A stretch of DNA of 64,000 nucleotides, from assembly GCA_026874595.1 (NCBI GenBank), contig CM049318.1, positions 319,241-383,240 on the forward strand, written 5' to 3'. Made by a program: the position numbers and the translations under genes. The notes under the pieces were generated by a model, which was not told the origin of the DNA, searched no databases, and was given only the letters and a program-made list of their open reading frames with translations. Below, piece by piece: positions 38,882-53,293 of this stretch; position 1 is the stretch's first letter, and each line of letters opens with the position of its first letter. Origin of the DNA: Sipunculus nudus. Lineage: Eukaryota > Annelida > Sipuncula > Golfingiida > Sipunculidae.

Positions 38882-41800
38882 GCCGCTTGGAAAAATATGA
38901 GATCGAAATTCGACCTTCGTATATACACCTGTTAATACGCATGTTATACATTCATGCTGCGGAAAAGAGCTTTTCAGGTCAAAATTGCAGAATCAACTGA
39001 AATTCCGCATATCAGGCCAGTAGGCCAGAACAAGCTGCTTGGTAAAATATGAGATGGAAATTTAAACTTCGTATATACACCTGTTATACGCATATTATAC
39101 ATCAATGCTGCCGAAAAGAGCTGTTCGGGTCAACATTGCAGAATCAGCTGAAACTCCGAATATCAGACTTGTAGACTTAAACAAGCTGCTTGGTAAAATA
39201 TGAGATTGAAATACGAACTTCGTATATACACCAGTTCATAAAATATAATACATCAATGCGGCCGAAAAGAGCTGTTCGGGACAACATTACAGAATCAACT
39301 AAAACTCCGCATTTCAGGCCAGTAGGCCAAAACACGCTGCTTGGTAAAATATGAGATCGAAATTTAAACTTCGTATATACACCTGTTTATACGCATATTA
39401 TACATCAATGCAGCCGAAAAGAGCTGTGCCGATCATTATGGCAGAATCAACTGAATCTCCGCATATCAGGCCAAAAGGCCAAAACACGCCGCTTGGAAAA
39501 ATATGAGATGGAAATTTAAACTTCGTATATACACCTGTTTATACGCATATTATACATCAATGCAGCCGAAAAGAGCTGTACCGATCATTATGGCAGAATC
39601 AACTGAATCTCCGCATATCAGGCCAAAAGGCCAAAACACGTCGCTTGGAAAAATATGATATCGAAATTCGAAATTCGTATATACACCTTTTTATACGCAT
39701 ATTATACATTCATGCTGCCGAAAAGGGCTGTTCGGGTCAACATTGCAGAATCAGCTGAAACTCCGAATATCAGACCAGTAGGCTTAAACAAGCTGCTTGG
39801 TAAAATATGAGATGGAAATTCGAACTTCGTATATACAACTGTTTATACGCATATTATACATCAATGCCTCCGAAAAGAGCTGTTCTTGTCAAAATGGCAG
39901 AATCAACCGAAACTCCGCATATCAGGCCAGTAGGCCAAAACAAGCTGCTTGGTAAAGTATTAGATCGAAATTCGACCTTCGTATATACAGCTGATAATAC
40001 GCAAATAATACATTCATTCTGCCGAAAAGAGATGTTCGGGTCAACATGGCAGAATCAACTGAAACTCCGCATATCAGGCAAGTAGGCCAAAACAAGCTGC
40101 TTGGTAAAATATGAGATCGAAATACGAACTTCGTATATACACCAGTCCATACAAATATAATACATCAATGCGGTCGAAAAGAGCTGTTCGGGTCAACATT
40201 ACAGAATCAACTAAAACTCCGCATTTCAGGCAAGTAGGACAAAACACGCTGCTTGGTAAAATATGAGATCGAAATTCGACCTTCATACATTCACCTGATT
40301 TTACGCATATTATACATGCATGTTGCCGAAAAGAGCTGTTCGGGTCAACATTGCAGGGTCAACTGAAACTCCGCATATCGGACCAATAGGCCAAAACAAG
40401 CTGCTTGGTAAAATAGGAGATCGAAATTTAAACTTCGTATATACACCTGTTTATACGCATATTATCCATCAATGCGGCCGAAAAGAACTTTTCGTTTCAA
40501 CATGGCAGAATTAACTAAAACTCCGCATATCAGGCGAGTAGTCCAAAACACGCCGCTTGGAAAAATATGATATCGAAATTCGAAATTCCTATATACACCT
40601 TTTTATACGCATATTATACATTCATGCTGCCGAAAAGGGCTGTTCGGGTCAACATTGCAGAATCAGCTGAAACTCCGAATATCAGACCAGTAGGCTTAAA
40701 CAAGCTGCTTGGTAAAATATGAGATGGAAATTCGAACTTCGTATATACAACTGTTTATACGCATATTATACATCAATGCCTCCGAAAAGAGCTGTTCTTG
40801 TCAAAATGGCAGAATCAACCGAAACTCCGCATATCAGGCCAGTAGGCCAAAACAAGCTGCTTGGTAAAGTATTAGATCGAAATTCGACCTTCGTATATAC
40901 AGCTGATAATACGCATATAATACATTCATTCTGCCGAAAAGAGATGTTCGGGTCAACATGGCAGAATCAACTGAAACTCCGCATATCAGGCAAGTAGGCC
41001 AAAACAAGCTGCTTGGTAAAATACGAGATCGAAATTCGAACTTCGTAAATATACCTGTTTATACGCATACTATACATCAATGCGGCCGAAAAGAGCTGTT
41101 CGGGTCAACATTACAGAATCAACTAAAACTCCGCATTTCAGGCAAGTAGGACAAAACACGCTGCTTGGTAAAATATGAGATCGAAATTCGACCTTCATAC
41201 ATTCACCTGATTTTACGCATATTATACATGCATGTTGCCGAAAAGAGCTGTTCGGGTCAACATTGCAGGGTCAACTGAAACTCCGCATATCGGACCAATA
41301 GGCCAAAACAAGCTGCTTGGTAAAATAGGAGATCGAAATTCGAACTTCGTATATACACCTGTTTATACGCATATTATCCATCAATGCGGCCGAAAAGAAC
41401 TTTTCGTTTCAACATGGCAGAATTAACTAAAACTCCGCATATCAGGCGAGTAGGCCAAAACACGCTGCTTGGAAAAATATAGGATCGAAATTCGAACTTC
41501 CTATATACACCAGCTTATACGCAGAATATAATTCAATGCTGCCGAAAAGAACTGTTTGGGTCAACATGCAGAATCACCTGAAACTCCGCATATCAGGCAT
41601 TAGGCAAAAACACGCTGCTTGGTAAAATATGAGATCGAAATTCGACCTTCGTATATACACCTGTTAATACGCATGTTATACATTCATGCTGCGGAAAAGA
41701 GCTTTTCAGGTCAAAATTGCAGAATCAACTGAAATTCCGCATATCAGGCCAGTAGGCCAGAACAAGCTGCTTGGTAAAATATGAGATGGAAATTTAAACT

Positions 41801-44039
41801 TCGTATATACACCTGTTATACGCATATTATACATCAATGCTGCCGAAAAGAGCTGTTCGGGTCAACATTGCAGAATCAGCTGAAACTCCGAATATCAGAC
41901 TTGTAGACTTAAACAAGCTGCTTGGTAAAATATGAGATTGAAATACGAACTTCGTATATACACCAGTTCATAAAATATAATACATCAATGCGGCCGAAAA
42001 GAGCTGTTCGGGACAACATTACAGAATCAACTAAAACTCCGCATTTCAGGCCAGTAGGCCAAAACACGCTGCTTGGTAAAATATGAGATCGAAATTTAAA
42101 CTTCGTATATACACCTGTTTATACGCATATTATACATCAATGCAGCCGAAAAGAGCTGTGCCGATCATTATGGCAGAATCAACTGAATCTCCGCATATCA
42201 GGCCAAAAGGCCAAAACACGCCGCTTGGAAAAATATGAGATGGAAATTTAAACTTCGTATATACACCTGTTTATACGCATATTATACATCAATGCAGCCG
42301 AAAAGAGCTGTGCCGATCATTATGGCAGAATCAACTGAATCTCCGCATATCAGGCCAAAAGGCCAAAACACGTCGCTTGGAAAAATATGATATCGAAATT
42401 CGAAATTCGTATATACACCTTTTTATACGCATATTATACATTCATGCTGCCGAAAAGGGCTGTTCGGGTCAACATTGCAGAATCAGCTGAAACTCCGAAT
42501 ATCAGACCAGTAGGCTTAAACAAGCTGCTTGGTAAAATATGAGATGGAAATTCGAACTTCGTATATACAACTGTTTATACGCATATTATACATCAATGCC
42601 TCCGAAAAGAGCTGTTCTTGTCAAAATGGCAGAATCAACCGAAACTCCGCATATCAGGCCAGTAGGCCAAAACAAGCTGCTTGGTAAAGTATTAGATCGA
42701 AATTCGACCTTCGTATATACAGCTGATAATACGCAAATAATACATTCATTCTGCCGAAAAGAGATGTTCGGGTCAACATGGCAGAATCAACTGAAACTCC
42801 GCATATCAGGCAAGTAGGCCAAAACAAGCTGCTTGGTAAAATATGAGATCGAAATACGAACTTCGTATATACACCAGTCCATACAAATATAATACATCAA
42901 TGCGGTCGAAAAGAGCTGTTCGGGTCAACATTACAGAATCAACTAAAACTTCGCATTTCAGGCAAGTAGGACAAAACACGCTGCTTGGTAAAATATGAGA
43001 TCGAAATTCGACCTTCATACATTCACCTGATTTTACGCATATTATACATGCATGTTGCCGAAAAGAGCTGTTCGGGTCAACATTGCAGGGTCAACTGAAA
43101 CTCCGCATATCGGACCAATAGGCCAAAACAAGCTGCTTGGTAAAATAGGAGATCGAAATTCGAACTTCGTATATACACCTGTTTATACGCATATTATCCA
43201 TCAATGCGGCCGAAAAGAACTTTTCGTTTCAACATGGCAGAATTAACTAAAACTCCGCATATCAGGCGAGTAGGCCAAAACACGCTGCTTGGAAAAATAT
43301 AGGATCGAAATTCGAACTTCCTATATACACCAGCTTATACGCAGAATATAATTCAATGCTGCCGAAAAGAACTGTTTGGGTCAACATGCAGAATCACCTG
43401 AAACTCCGCATATCAGGCATTAGGCAAAAACACGCTGCTTGGTAAAATATGAGATCGAAATTCGACCTTCGTATATACACCTGTTAATACGCATGTTATA
43501 CATTCATGCTGCGGAAAAGAGCTTTTCAGGTCAAAATTGCAGAATCAACTGAAATTCCGCATATCAGGCCAGTAGGCCAGAACAAGCTGCTTGGTAAAAT
43601 ATGAGATGGAAATTTAAACTTCGTATATACACCTGTTATACGCATATTATACATCAATGCTGCCGAAAAGAGCTGTTCGGGTCAACATTGCAGAATCAGC
43701 TGAAACTCCGAATATCAGACTTGTAGACTTAATCAAGCTGCTTGGTAAAATATGAGATTGAAATACGAACTTCGTATATACACCAGTTCATAAAATATAA
43801 TACATCAATGCGGCCGAAAAGAGCTGTTCGGGACAACATTACAGAATCAACTAAAACTCCGCATTTCAGGCCAGTAGGCCAAAACACGCTGCTTGGTAAA
43901 ATATGAGATCGAAATTTAAACTTCGTATATACACCTGTTTATACGCATATTATACATCAATGCAGCCGAAAAGAGCTGTGCCGATCATTATGGCAGAATC
44001 AACTGAATCTCCGCATATCAGGCCAAAAGGCCAAAACAC
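38882..44039. repeat. 34-mer higher-order repeat, copy 2 (5,158 bp)
   Basis: Same 34-monomer order as copy 1. Every marker I checked is exactly 5,158 bp further on, including CTGTACCGATC, ATTCCTATATAC, ACTTCGCATTTC and TTAATCAAGC. Confidence 0.92.
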
Positions 44040-47000
44040 GCCGCTTGGAAAAATATGAGATCGAAATTCGACCTTCGTATATACACCTGTTAATACGCAT
44101 GTTATACATTCATGCTGCGGAAAAGAGCTTTTCAGGTCAAAATTGCAGAATCAACTGAAATTCCGCATATCAGGCCAGTAGGCCAGAACAAGCTGCTTGG
44201 TAAAATATGAGATGGAAATTTAAACTTCGTATATACACCTGTTATACGCATATTATACATCAATGCTGCCGAAAAGAGCTGTTCGGGTCAACATTGCAGA
44301 ATCAGCTGAAACTCCGAATATCAGACTTGTAGACTTAAACAAGCTGCTTGGTAAAATATGAGATTGAAATACGAACTTCGTATATACACCAGTTCATAAA
44401 ATATAATACATCAATGCGGCCGAAAAGAGCTGTTCGGGACAACATTACAGAATCAACTAAAACTCCGCATTTCAGGCCAGTAGGCCAAAACACGCTGCTT
44501 GGTAAAATATGAGATCGAAATTTAAACTTCGTATATACACCTGTTTATACGCATATTATACATCAATGCAGCCGAAAAGAGCTGTGCCGATCATTATGGC
44601 AGAATCAACTGAATCTCCGCATATCAGGCCAAAAGGCCAAAACACGCCGCTTGGAAAAATATGAGATGGAAATTTAAACTTCGTATATACACCTGTTTAT
44701 ACGCATATTATACATCAATGCAGCCGAAAAGAGCTGTACCGATCATTATGGCAGAATCAACTGAATCTCCGCATATCAGGCCAAAAGGCCAAAACACGTC
44801 GCTTGGAAAAATATGATATCGAAATTCGAAATTCGTATATACACCTTTTTATACGCATATTATACATTCATGCTGCCGAAAAGGGCTGTTCGGGTCAACA
44901 TTGCAGAATCAGCTGAAACTCCGAATATCAGACCAGTAGGCTTAAACAAGCTGCTTGGTAAAATATGAGATGGAAATTCGAACTTCGTATATACAACTGT
45001 TTATACGCATATTATACATCAATGCCTCCGAAAAGAGCTGTTCTTGTCAAAATGGCAGAATCAACCGAAACTCCGCATATCAGGCCAGTAGGCCAAAACA
45101 AGCTGCTTGGTAAAGTATTAGATCGAAATTCGACCTTCGTATATACAGCTGATAATACGCAAATAATACATTCATTCTGCCGAAAAGAGATGTTCGGGTC
45201 AACATGGCAGAATCAACTGAAACTCCGCATATCAGGCAAGTAGGCCAAAACAAGCTGCTTGGTAAAATATGAGATCGAAATACGAACTTCGTATATACAC
45301 CAGTCCATACAAATATAATACATCAATGCGGTCGAAAAGAGCTGTTCGGGTCAACATTACAGAATCAACTAAAACTCCGCATTTCAGGCAAGTAGGACAA
45401 AACACGCTGCTTGGTAAAATATGAGATCGAAATTCGACCTTCATACATTCACCTGATTTTACGCATATTATACATGCATGTTGCCGAAAAGAGCTGTTCG
45501 GGTCAACATTGCAGGGTCAACTGAAACTCCGCATATCGGACCAATAGGCCAAAACAAGCTGCTTGGTAAAATAGGAGATCGAAATTTAAACTTCGTATAT
45601 ACACCTGTTTATACGCATATTATCCATCAATGCGGCCGAAAAGAACTTTTCGTTTCAACATGGCAGAATTAACTAAAACTCCGCATATCAGGCGAGTAGT
45701 CCAAAACACGCCGCTTGGAAAAATATGATATCGAAATTCGAAATTCCTATATACACCTTTTTATACGCATATTATACATTCATGCTGCCGAAAAGGGCTG
45801 TTCGGGTCAACATTGCAGAATCAGCTGAAACTCCGAATATCAGACCAGTAGGCTTAAACAAGCTGCTTGGTAAAATATGAGATGGAAATTCGAACTTCGT
45901 ATATACAACTGTTTATACGCATATTATACATCAATGCCTCCGAAAAGAGCTGTTCTTGTCAAAATGGCAGAATCAACCGAAACTCCGCATATCAGGCCAG
46001 TAGGCCAAAACAAGCTGCTTGGTAAAGTATTAGATCGAAATTCGACCTTCGTATATACAGCTGATAATACGCATATAATACATTCATTCTGCCGAAAAGA
46101 GATGTTCGGGTCAACATGGCAGAATCAACTGAAACTCCGCATATCAGGCAAGTAGGCCAAAACAAGCTGCTTGGTAAAATACGAGATCGAAATTCGAACT
46201 TCGTAAATATACCTGTTTATACGCATACTATACATCAATGCGGCCGAAAAGAGCTGTTCGGGTCAACATTACAGAATCAACTAAAACTCCGCATTTCAGG
46301 CAAGTAGGACAAAACACGCTGCTTGGTAAAATATGAGATCGAAATTCGACCTTCATACATTCACCTGATTTTACGCATATTATACATGCATGTTGCCGAA
46401 AAGAGCTGTTCGGGTCAACATTGCAGGGTCAACTGAAACTCCGCATATCGGACCAATAGGCCAAAACAAGCTGCTTGGTAAAATAGGAGATCGAAATTCG
46501 AACTTCGTATATACACCTGTTTATACGCATATTATCCATCAATGCGGCCGAAAAGAACTTTTCGTTTCAACATGGCAGAATTAACTAAAACTCCGCATAT
46601 CAGGCGAGTAGGCCAAAACACGCTGCTTGGAAAAATATAGGATCGAAATTCGAACTTCCTATATACACCAGCTTATACGCAGAATATAATTCAATGCTGC
46701 CGAAAAGAACTGTTTGGGTCAACATGCAGAATCACCTGAAACTCCGCATATCAGGCATTAGGCAAAAACACGCTGCTTGGTAAAATATGAGATCGAAATT
46801 CGACCTTCGTATATACACCTGTTAATACGCATGTTATACATTCATGCTGCGGAAAAGAGCTTTTCAGGTCAAAATTGCAGAATCAACTGAAATTCCGCAT
46901 ATCAGGCCAGTAGGCCAGAACAAGCTGCTTGGTAAAATATGAGATGGAAATTTAAACTTCGTATATACACCTGTTATACGCATATTATACATCAATGCTG

Positions 47001-49197
47001 CCGAAAAGAGCTGTTCGGGTCAACATTGCAGAATCAGCTGAAACTCCGAATATCAGACTTGTAGACTTAAACAAGCTGCTTGGTAAAATATGAGATTGAA
47101 ATACGAACTTCGTATATACACCAGTTCATAAAATATAATACATCAATGCGGCCGAAAAGAGCTGTTCGGGACAACATTACAGAATCAACTAAAACTCCGC
47201 ATTTCAGGCCAGTAGGCCAAAACACGCTGCTTGGTAAAATATGAGATCGAAATTTAAACTTCGTATATACACCTGTTTATACGCATATTATACATCAATG
47301 CAGCCGAAAAGAGCTGTGCCGATCATTATGGCAGAATCAACTGAATCTCCGCATATCAGGCCAAAAGGCCAAAACACGCCGCTTGGAAAAATATGAGATG
47401 GAAATTTAAACTTCGTATATACACCTGTTTATACGCATATTATACATCAATGCAGCCGAAAAGAGCTGTGCCGATCATTATGGCAGAATCAACTGAATCT
47501 CCGCATATCAGGCCAAAAGGCCAAAACACGTCGCTTGGAAAAATATGATATCGAAATTCGAAATTCGTATATACACCTTTTTATACGCATATTATACATT
47601 CATGCTGCCGAAAAGGGCTGTTCGGGTCAACATTGCAGAATCAGCTGAAACTCCGAATATCAGACCAGTAGGCTTAAACAAGCTGCTTGGTAAAATATGA
47701 GATGGAAATTCGAACTTCGTATATACAACTGTTTATACGCATATTATACATCAATGCCTCCGAAAAGAGCTGTTCTTGTCAAAATGGCAGAATCAACCGA
47801 AACTCCGCATATCAGGCCAGTAGGCCAAAACAAGCTGCTTGGTAAAGTATTAGATCGAAATTCGACCTTCGTATATACAGCTGATAATACGCAAATAATA
47901 CATTCATTCTGCCGAAAAGAGATGTTCGGGTCAACATGGCAGAATCAACTGAAACTCCGCATATCAGGCAAGTAGGCCAAAACAAGCTGCTTGGTAAAAT
48001 ATGAGATCGAAATACGAACTTCGTATATACACCAGTCCATACAAATATAATACATCAATGCGGTCGAAAAGAGCTGTTCGGGTCAACATTACAGAATCAA
48101 CTAAAACTTCGCATTTCAGGCAAGTAGGACAAAACACGCTGCTTGGTAAAATATGAGATCGAAATTCGACCTTCATACATTCACCTGATTTTACGCATAT
48201 TATACATGCATGTTGCCGAAAAGAGCTGTTCGGGTCAACATTGCAGGGTCAACTGAAACTCCGCATATCGGACCAATAGGCCAAAACAAGCTGCTTGGTA
48301 AAATAGGAGATCGAAATTCGAACTTCGTATATACACCTGTTTATACGCATATTATCCATCAATGCGGCCGAAAAGAACTTTTCGTTTCAACATGGCAGAA
48401 TTAACTAAAACTCCGCATATCAGGCGAGTAGGCCAAAACACGCTGCTTGGAAAAATATAGGATCGAAATTCGAACTTCCTATATACACCAGCTTATACGC
48501 AGAATATAATTCAATGCTGCCGAAAAGAACTGTTTGGGTCAACATGCAGAATCACCTGAAACTCCGCATATCAGGCATTAGGCAAAAACACGCTGCTTGG
48601 TAAAATATGAGATCGAAATTCGACCTTCGTATATACACCTGTTAATACGCATGTTATACATTCATGCTGCGGAAAAGAGCTTTTCAGGTCAAAATTGCAG
48701 AATCAACTGAAATTCCGCATATCAGGCCAGTAGGCCAGAACAAGCTGCTTGGTAAAATATGAGATGGAAATTTAAACTTCGTATATACACCTGTTATACG
48801 CATATTATACATCAATGCTGCCGAAAAGAGCTGTTCGGGTCAACATTGCAGAATCAGCTGAAACTCCGAATATCAGACTTGTAGACTTAATCAAGCTGCT
48901 TGGTAAAATATGAGATTGAAATACGAACTTCGTATATACACCAGTTCATAAAATATAATACATCAATGCGGCCGAAAAGAGCTGTTCGGGACAACATTAC
49001 AGAATCAACTAAAACTCCGCATTTCAGGCCAGTAGGCCAAAACACGCTGCTTGGTAAAATATGAGATCGAAATTTAAACTTCGTATATACACCTGTTTAT
49101 ACGCATATTATACATCAATGCAGCCGAAAAGAGCTGTGCCGATCATTATGGCAGAATCAACTGAATCTCCGCATATCAGGCCAAAAGGCCAAAACAC
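44040..49197. repeat. 34-mer higher-order repeat, copy 3 (5,158 bp)
   Basis: Same order and same markers as copy 2, with no difference seen by eye. The match stops in the monomer at 49198, where subtype 8 appears in place of the next 4. Its last 13 monomers also serve as the start of the 3,034-bp repeat. Confidence 0.92.
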
Positions 49198-50259
49198 GCC
49201 GCTTGGAAAAATATGATATCGAAATTCAAACTTCGTATATACACTTTTTTATACGCATATTATACATTCATGCTGCCGAAAAGAGCTGTTCGGGTCGAAA
49301 TTGCAGAATCAACTGAAACTCCGCATATCAGGCCAGTAGGCCAAAACAAATTGCTTGGTAAAATATGAGATGGAAAATTAAACTTGGTATATATAACTGT
49401 TTATACGCATATTATACATCAATGCGTCCGAAAAGAGCTGTTCTTGTCAAAATTGCAGAATCAACCGAAACTCCGCATATCAGGCCAGTAGGCCAAAACA
49501 AGCTGCTTGGTAAAATATGAGATCGAAATTCGACCTTCGTATATACACCTGATAATACGCATATTATACATTCATTCTGCCGAAAAGAGATGTTCGGATC
49601 AACATTGCAGAATCAACTGAACCTCCGCATATGAGGCCAGAAGGCCAAAACAAGCTGCTTGGTAAAATATGAGATCGAAATTCGAACTTCGTATATACAT
49701 CTGTTTACACACATATTATCCATCAATGCGGCTGATAAGAGCTGTTCCGGTCCACATGGCAGAATCAACTGAAACTCCGCATATCAGGCCAGTAGGGCAA
49801 AACACGCTGCTTGGTAAAATATGAGATCGAAATTCGACCTTCATACATTCACCTGATTTTACGCATATTATACATGCATGTTGCCGAAAAGAGCTGTTCG
49901 GGTCAACATTGCAGGGTCAACTGAAACTCCGCATATCGGACCAATAGGCCAAAACAAGCTGCTTGGTAAAATATGAGATCGAAATTCGAACTTCCTATAT
50001 ACACCAGCTTATACGCATAATATAATTCAATGCGGCCGAAAAGAACTGTTTGGGTCAACATGCAGAATCACCTGAAACTCCGCATATCAGGCATTAGGCA
50101 AAAACACGCTGCTTGGTAAAATATGAGATCGAAATTCGACCTTCGTATATACACCTGTTAATACGCATGTTATACATTCATGCTGCGGAAAAGAGCTTTT
50201 CGGGTCAAAATTGCAGAATCAGCTGAAACTCCGCATTTCAGGCCAGTAGGCCAAAACAC
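47226..50259. repeat. 20-mer repeat, copy 1 (3,034 bp)
   Basis: Order 7 7b 8b 9b 12 14 1 2 3 4 5 6 7 8 9 10 11 1 3b 4b. It shares 47226-49197 with the third 34-mer and adds 49198-50259, which matches about 29180-30214 at offset 20,026. Confidence 0.88.
49198..50107. repeat. Six-monomer bridge after the 34-mers
   Basis: Order 8 9 10 11 1 3b, 910 bp. Private variants such as CACTTTTTTATACG (about 49243) and AGTAGGGCAAAAC (about 49792) recur 3,034 bp later. Confidence 0.87.
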
Positions 50260-53200
50260 GCTGCTTGGTAAAATATGAGATCGAAATTTAAACTTCGTAT
50301 ATACACCTGTTTATACGCATATTATACATCAATGCAGCCGAAAAGAGCTGTGCCGATCATTATGGCAGAATCAACTGAATCTCCGCATATCAGGCCAAAA
50401 GGCCAAAACACGCCGCTTGGAAAAATATGAGATGGAAATTTAAACTTCGTATATACACCTGTTTATACGCATATTATACATCAATGCAGCCGAAAAGAGC
50501 TGTGCCGATCATTATGGCAGAATCAACTGAATCTCCGCATATCAGGCCAAAAGGCCAAAACACGTCGCTTGGAAAAATATGATATCGAAATTCGAAATTC
50601 GTATATACACCTTTTTATACGCATATTATACATTCATGCTGCCGAAAAGGGCTGTTCGGGTCAACATTGCAGAATCAGCTGAAACTCCGAATATCAGACC
50701 AGTAGGCTTAAACAAGCTGCTTGGTAAAATATGAGATGGAAATTCGAACTTCGTATATACAACTGTTTATACGCATATTATACATCAATGCCTCCGAAAA
50801 GAGCTGTTCTTGTCAAAATGGCAGAATCAACCGAAACTCCGCATATCAGGCCAGTAGGCCAAAACAAGCTGCTTGGTAAAGTATTAGATCGAAATTCGAC
50901 CTTCGTATATACAGCTGATAATACGCAAATAATACATTCATTCTGCCGAAAAGAGATGTTCGGGTCAACATGGCAGAATCAACTGAAACTCCGCATATCA
51001 GGCAAGTAGGCCAAAACAAGCTGCTTGGTAAAATATGAGATCGAAATACGAACTTCGTATATACACCAGTCCATACAAATATAATACATCAATGCGGTCG
51101 AAAAGAGCTGTTCGGGTCAACATTACAGAATCAACTAAAACTTCGCATTTCAGGCAAGTAGGACAAAACACGCTGCTTGGTAAAATATGAGATCGAAATT
51201 CGACCTTCATACATTCACCTGATTTTACGCATATTATACATGCATGTTGCCGAAAAGAGCTGTTCGGGTCAACATTGCAGGGTCAACTGAAACTCCGCAT
51301 ATCGGACCAATAGGCCAAAACAAGCTGCTTGGTAAAATAGGAGATCGAAATTCGAACTTCGTATATACACCTGTTTATACGCATATTATCCATCAATGCG
51401 GCCGAAAAGAACTTTTCGTTTCAACATGGCAGAATTAACTAAAACTCCGCATATCAGGCGAGTAGTCCAAAACACGCTGCTTGGAAAAATATAGGATCGA
51501 AATTCGAACTTCCTATATACACCAGCTTATACGCAGAATATAATTCAATGCTGCCGAAAAGAACTGTTTGGGTCAACATGCAGAATCACCTGAAACTCCG
51601 CATATCAGGCATTAGGCAAAAACACGCTGCTTGGTAAAATATGAGATCGAAATTCGACCTTCGTATATACACCTGTTAATACGCATGTTATACATTCATG
51701 CTGCGGAAAAGAGCTTTTCAGGTCAAAATTGCAGAATCAACTGAAATTCCGCATATCAGGCCAGTAGGCCAGAACAAGCTGCTTGGTAAAATATGAGATG
51801 GAAATTTAAACTTCGTATATACACCTGTTATACGCATATTATACATCAATGCTGCCGAAAAGAGCTGTTCGGGTCAACATTGCAGAATCAGCTGCAACTC
51901 CGAATATCAGACTTGTAGACTTAATCAAGCTGCTTGGTAAAATATGAGATTGAAATACGAACTTCGTATATACACCACTTCATAAAATATAATACATCAA
52001 TGCGGCCGAAAAGAGCTGTTCGGGACAACATTACAGAATCAACTAAAACTCCGCATTTCAGGCCAGTAGGCCAAAACACGCTGCTTGGTAAAATATGAGA
52101 TCGAAATTTAAACTTCGTATATACACCTGTTTATACGCATATTATACATCAATGCAGCCGAAAAGAGCTGTGCCGATCATTATGGCAGAATCAACTGAAT
52201 CTCCGCATATCAGGCCAAAAGGCCAAAACACGCCGCTTGGAAAAATATGATATCGAAATTCAAACTTCGTATATACACTTTTTTATACGCATATTATACA
52301 TTCATGCTGCCGAAAAGAGCTGTTCGGGTCGAAATTGCAGAATCAACTGAAACTCCGCATATCAGGCCAGTAGGCCAAAACAAATTGCTTGGTAAAATAT
52401 GAGATGGAAAATTAAACTTGGTATATATAACTGTTTATACGCATATTATACATCAATGCGTCCGAAAAGAGCTGTTCTTGTCAAAATTGCAGAATCAACC
52501 GAAACTCCGCATATCAGGCCAGTAGGCCAAAACAAGCTGCTTGGTAAAATATGAGATCGAAATTCGACCTTCGTATATACACCTGATAATGCGCATATTA
52601 TACATTCATTCTGCCGAAAAGAGATGTTCGGATCAACATTGCAGAATCAACTGAACCTCCGCATATGAGGCCAGAAGGCCAAAACAAGCTGCTTGGTAAA
52701 ATATGAGATCGAAATTCGAACTTCGTATATACATCTGTTTACACACATATTATCCATCAATGCGGCTGATAAGAGCTGTTCCGGTCCACATGGCAGAATC
52801 AACTGAAACTCCGCATATCAGGCCAGTAGGGCAAAACACGCTGCTTGGTAAAATATGAGATCGAAATTCGACCTTCATACATTCACCTGATTTTACGCAT
52901 ATTATACATGCATGTTGCCGAAAAGAGCTGTTCGGGTCAACATTGCAGGGTCAACTGAAACTCCGCATATCGGACCAATAGGCCAAAACAAGCTGCTTGG
53001 TAAAATATGAGATCGAAATTCGAACTTCCTATATACACCAGCTTATACGCATAATATAATTCAATGCGGCCGAAAAGAACTGTTTGGGTCAACATGCAGA
53101 ATCACCTGAAACTCCGCATATCAGGCATTAGGCAAAAACACGCTGCTTGGTAAAATATGAGATCGAAATTCGACCTTCGTATATACACCTGTTAATACGC

Positions 53201-53293
53201 ATGTTATACATTCATGCTGCGGAAAAGAGCTTTTCGGGTCAAAATTGCAGAATCAGCTGAAACTCCGCATTTCAGGCCAGTAGGCCAAAACAC
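50260..53293. repeat. 20-mer repeat, copy 2 (3,034 bp)
   Basis: Same order as copy 1. A third partial copy runs from 53294 to about 54520. Copy 2 differences include GCTGCAACTCC near 51892, CACCACTTC near 51973, GATAATGCGC near 52586 and AGTAGTCC at 51464. Confidence 0.9.

Noticed and set aside
33724-49197. An autonomous transposon or helitron captured in the 5,158-bp period.
   Set aside because: The unit is entirely satellite monomers in phase; there are no terminal inverted repeats, target site duplications or coding sequence.
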